A DNA stretch of 6,317 bases from Acidimicrobiaceae bacterium (GTDB lineage Bacteria; Actinomycetota; Acidimicrobiia; Acidimicrobiales; RAAP-2), in the NCBI GenBank assembly GCA_003152555.1, contig PMAL01000152.1, forward strand, positions 1 through 6,317, read 5' to 3'. This document shows, one piece after another, positions 5,074 through 6,317 of this stretch. Under the pieces are notes generated by a model. That model saw only the letters and a list, made by a program, of their open reading frames with translations, had not been told where the DNA came from and searched no databases. The position numbers and the translations under genes are program-made. Positions within the stretch are counted from its first letter, which is position 1. Each line of letters begins with the position of its first letter.

Positions 5074-5079
5074 TTAGTC
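5028..5079. terminator. Likely bidirectional terminator stem overlapping the cytochrome stop codon
   Basis: The 8-bp arms GACTAATT (5028-5035) and AATTAGTC (5072-5079) enclose the TTGCGT/ACGCAA hairpin (5034-5055). GCG 5036-5038 can extend the outer stem against CGC 5068-5070 with a single bulged G. The two pairings share bases, so the structures are partly exclusive. The right arm contains the stop codon of the - strand cytochrome gene. Position between convergent operons is the main argument for a terminator role. Confidence 0.4.
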
Positions 5080-5718
5080 GTTACCGGCAGGATTGGTTTT
5101 CTCTTCCGTGAGCCACGCCGGCGCGTGCTTGGCCGCCCAACTCTCGCTGACCCATCCGGTGAAAATTGATCGCAAGGAACCGCGATGCGTGAGCGCCATC
5201 ACGATATGACCAAACACCACCACAAATATGGCGAATGACATCACGTCGTGGACGAACGTCGCCCCCTCTCGCCACGGCACCGGGAAGAACCGGAACCACT
5301 GCAACATCGACCCAGTCGCGAGCATGATGACGATCGAGGCGCCAACAAAGATGGCGTTCAATTTTTGGCCGGGGTTGAACTTGTCCGCGACCAGCGGCGT
5401 CTCGCCCAAGGTTTTCATCCAGCGCATCTCTTGGCGGGTCCACATATTTATACGGCGCACGTCGCGACGCATCGAGGCCCCCCACGGCCCGAGTAACGAG
5501 ACAATGATGGGAACGGGCAAGGCCACGCCGGTCCACAAGTGAATCTGCGCGATGAGGTGTCGCGGCCAGACGAGGCCAAAAAACGATCCGAAGTAGAGCG
5601 GGATGGCGGTCGTCATGAGCACCCCGAAGAGAGCGGCGTTGACCCAGTGAGCGCAGCGCTGCACGCGATCGAATCGAAGCAGTCGCACCGTCTCGGACGT
5701 GGCCTGCGTCAGTGTCAT
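5074..5718 (-). CDS. Cytochrome b subunit, formate dehydrogenase gamma / b561 type
   Basis: This is a 214-residue, four-helix di-heme cytochrome b that would pass electrons between a membrane-facing redox enzyme and the quinone pool. Hydrophobic segments are at about 25-47, 59-77, 121-140 and 160-178. Likely heme ligands are His24 (RCAHW), His60 (QIHLW), His157 (VHDVM) and His171 (FGHIV), matching the spacing in FdnI-like proteins. KFNPGQKLNAIF (113-124) is the family's typical NxGQK block. The length is close to FdnI (217). ATG 5718 lies five bases after the stop of the molybdoenzyme gene with no strong Shine-Dalgarno, so the two are probably translationally coupled. The partner is a sulfite-oxidase-fold enzyme, so this is not necessarily a formate dehydrogenase subunit. 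The gene converges on the Tat operon. Confidence 0.9.
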   Translation of the reverse strand: MTLTQATSETVRLLRFDRVQRCAHWVNAALFGVLMTTAIPLYFGSFFGLVWPRHLIAQIHLWTGVALPVPIIVSLLGPWGASMRRDVRRINMWTRQEMRWMKTLGETPLVADKFNPGQKLNAIFVGASIVIMLATGSMLQWFRFFPVPWREGATFVHDVMSFAIFVVVFGHIVMALTHRGSLRSIFTGWVSESWAAKHAPAWLTEEKTNPAGND

Positions 5719-5723
5719 GATCG

Positions 5724-6317
5724 TCAGGTCAACTCGGGATCGGGATTCTTAGGTCCGACGGTGCCGTCGAGCCAACCGTTGACCGGATAACCGTTCTGCT
5801 CCCAGAAACCGGGCGCCACCTCATCAACCACTTTTATGGCCGACAACCACTTGAGCGACTTGTAGCCGAACATCGGCGCGACGTACAAACGCACCGGTCC
5901 ACCGTGCTCGGTCGTGACCGGCGCGCCGAGCATCCGGTAGGCCACGATGACGTCGGGCAGGTGCGCCTGGTCGAGTGTGAGACTCTCGCTGTCCGCTCGG
6001 TCGTAGGACTCGAAGGTAAGCGCCACCGCGCCCTTCTTCACGCCCACGACTTTCAAGATGTGCGACAACTGGACGCCCTCCCAATGAACGTCGGGAACCT
6101 TCCATCCCGTCACGCACTGAAAATTCTTCACAAAGACCGTCTGGGGCATTGCTTCGAGATCGTCAATCGTGAAGGTCCGTGCGTCGTGCACCAGTCCACT
6201 GACCTTGAGGCGATAGTTCTCCCGGCTGATGTTGGGATACGCACCAGTGATCGAATAGATCCGGAAGTGGTCGCCGCCCGGCAACAGGCCACCGAGACCC
6301 GAACCGAGCGCGTTGCC
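5724..6317 (-). CDS. Molybdopterin-dependent oxidoreductase, sulfite oxidase/MsrP fold (N-terminus beyond the window)
   Basis: The frame is open to the right edge, giving 197 visible residues; the true start lies outside. The TTG at 6284 is not needed as a start, because the upstream codons (GNALGSGLGGL) read as the end of a signal or anchor segment. The domain is the Oxidored_molyb fold of the sulfite oxidase/MsrP superfamily. FQCVTGWKVPDVHWEGV (67-83, counting from the edge) carries the molybdenum-ligating Cys68, and HGGPVRLYVAPMFGYKSLKW (138-157) contains cofactor-binding Arg143 and Lys residues. The protein then runs to AIKVVDEVAPGFWEQNGY and a short Pro/Asp tail. No C-terminal dimerisation domain is present, as in MsrP-like enzymes. 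It is followed immediately by a cytochrome b gene that is its likely electron partner. The substrate is unknown. Such enzymes are often Tat-exported, but the signal cannot be seen here. Confidence 0.92.
   Translation of the reverse strand, partial: GNALGSGLGGLLPGGDHFRIYSITGAYPNISRENYRLKVSGLVHDARTFTIDDLEAMPQTVFVKNFQCVTGWKVPDVHWEGVQLSHILKVVGVKKGAVALTFESYDRADSESLTLDQAHLPDVIVAYRMLGAPVTTEHGGPVRLYVAPMFGYKSLKWLSAIKVVDEVAPGFWEQNGYPVNGWLDGTVGPKNPDPELT

Noticed and set aside
5228..5542. A + strand ORF opposite the cytochrome b gene
   Set aside because: The antisense translation has no recognisable motifs, whereas the - strand protein has conserved His ligands and membrane helices.

Overview
The window looks like a chromosomal segment from a moderately high-GC actinobacterium, most plausibly a member of the Acidimicrobiia. 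This is inferred from the gene families (a DUF4331 cluster, a CHAP hydrolase with a Thr-rich tail, a sulfite-oxidase-type molybdoenzyme paired with a b-type cytochrome), from GGAGG-type ribosome binding sites and from GC-biased third codon positions. No rRNA, tRNA, insertion sequence or CRISPR array was found, so the taxonomic call rests on protein resemblance alone.

Layout. Positions 1 to about 530 hold no convincing gene but contain several stem-loops (94-114, 132-153, 158-180, 247-278, 321-348, 370-386, 407-426). A secreted CHAP-domain cell-wall hydrolase follows on the + strand (about 634-1755). Its start is unclear: the only strong Shine-Dalgarno/ATG pair (ATG 533) opens a 35-codon ORF in a different frame that overlaps the hydrolase start. 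Convergent to it is an Aag/MPG-type 3-methyladenine DNA glycosylase (2425-1805, - strand). A roughly 190-bp divergent spacer separates the glycosylase from a tight four-gene + strand operon (2616-4917). In order, that operon encodes a 97-aa protein with a twin-arginine signal, a DUF4331 protein without a signal, a 127-aa protein with a His-rich tail, and a TatA pore subunit. Converging on this operon from the right edge is a - strand pair: a molybdopterin-dependent oxidoreductase of the sulfite oxidase fold (N-terminus beyond the window) followed by a four-helix cytochrome b of the FdnI/b561 type.

How the genes may work together. The most interesting part is 2616-4917. A very small Tat substrate and a TatA subunit share an operon with two proteins that have no export signal of their own. 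This suggests a Tat module dedicated to that cargo, possibly with the small protein carrying DUF4331 out as a hitchhiker complex. The neighbouring molybdoenzyme/cytochrome b pair is also of a type usually located at or across the membrane and often Tat-dependent, so the right half of the window reads as an envelope redox neighbourhood. These functional links are inferences from gene order and motifs.
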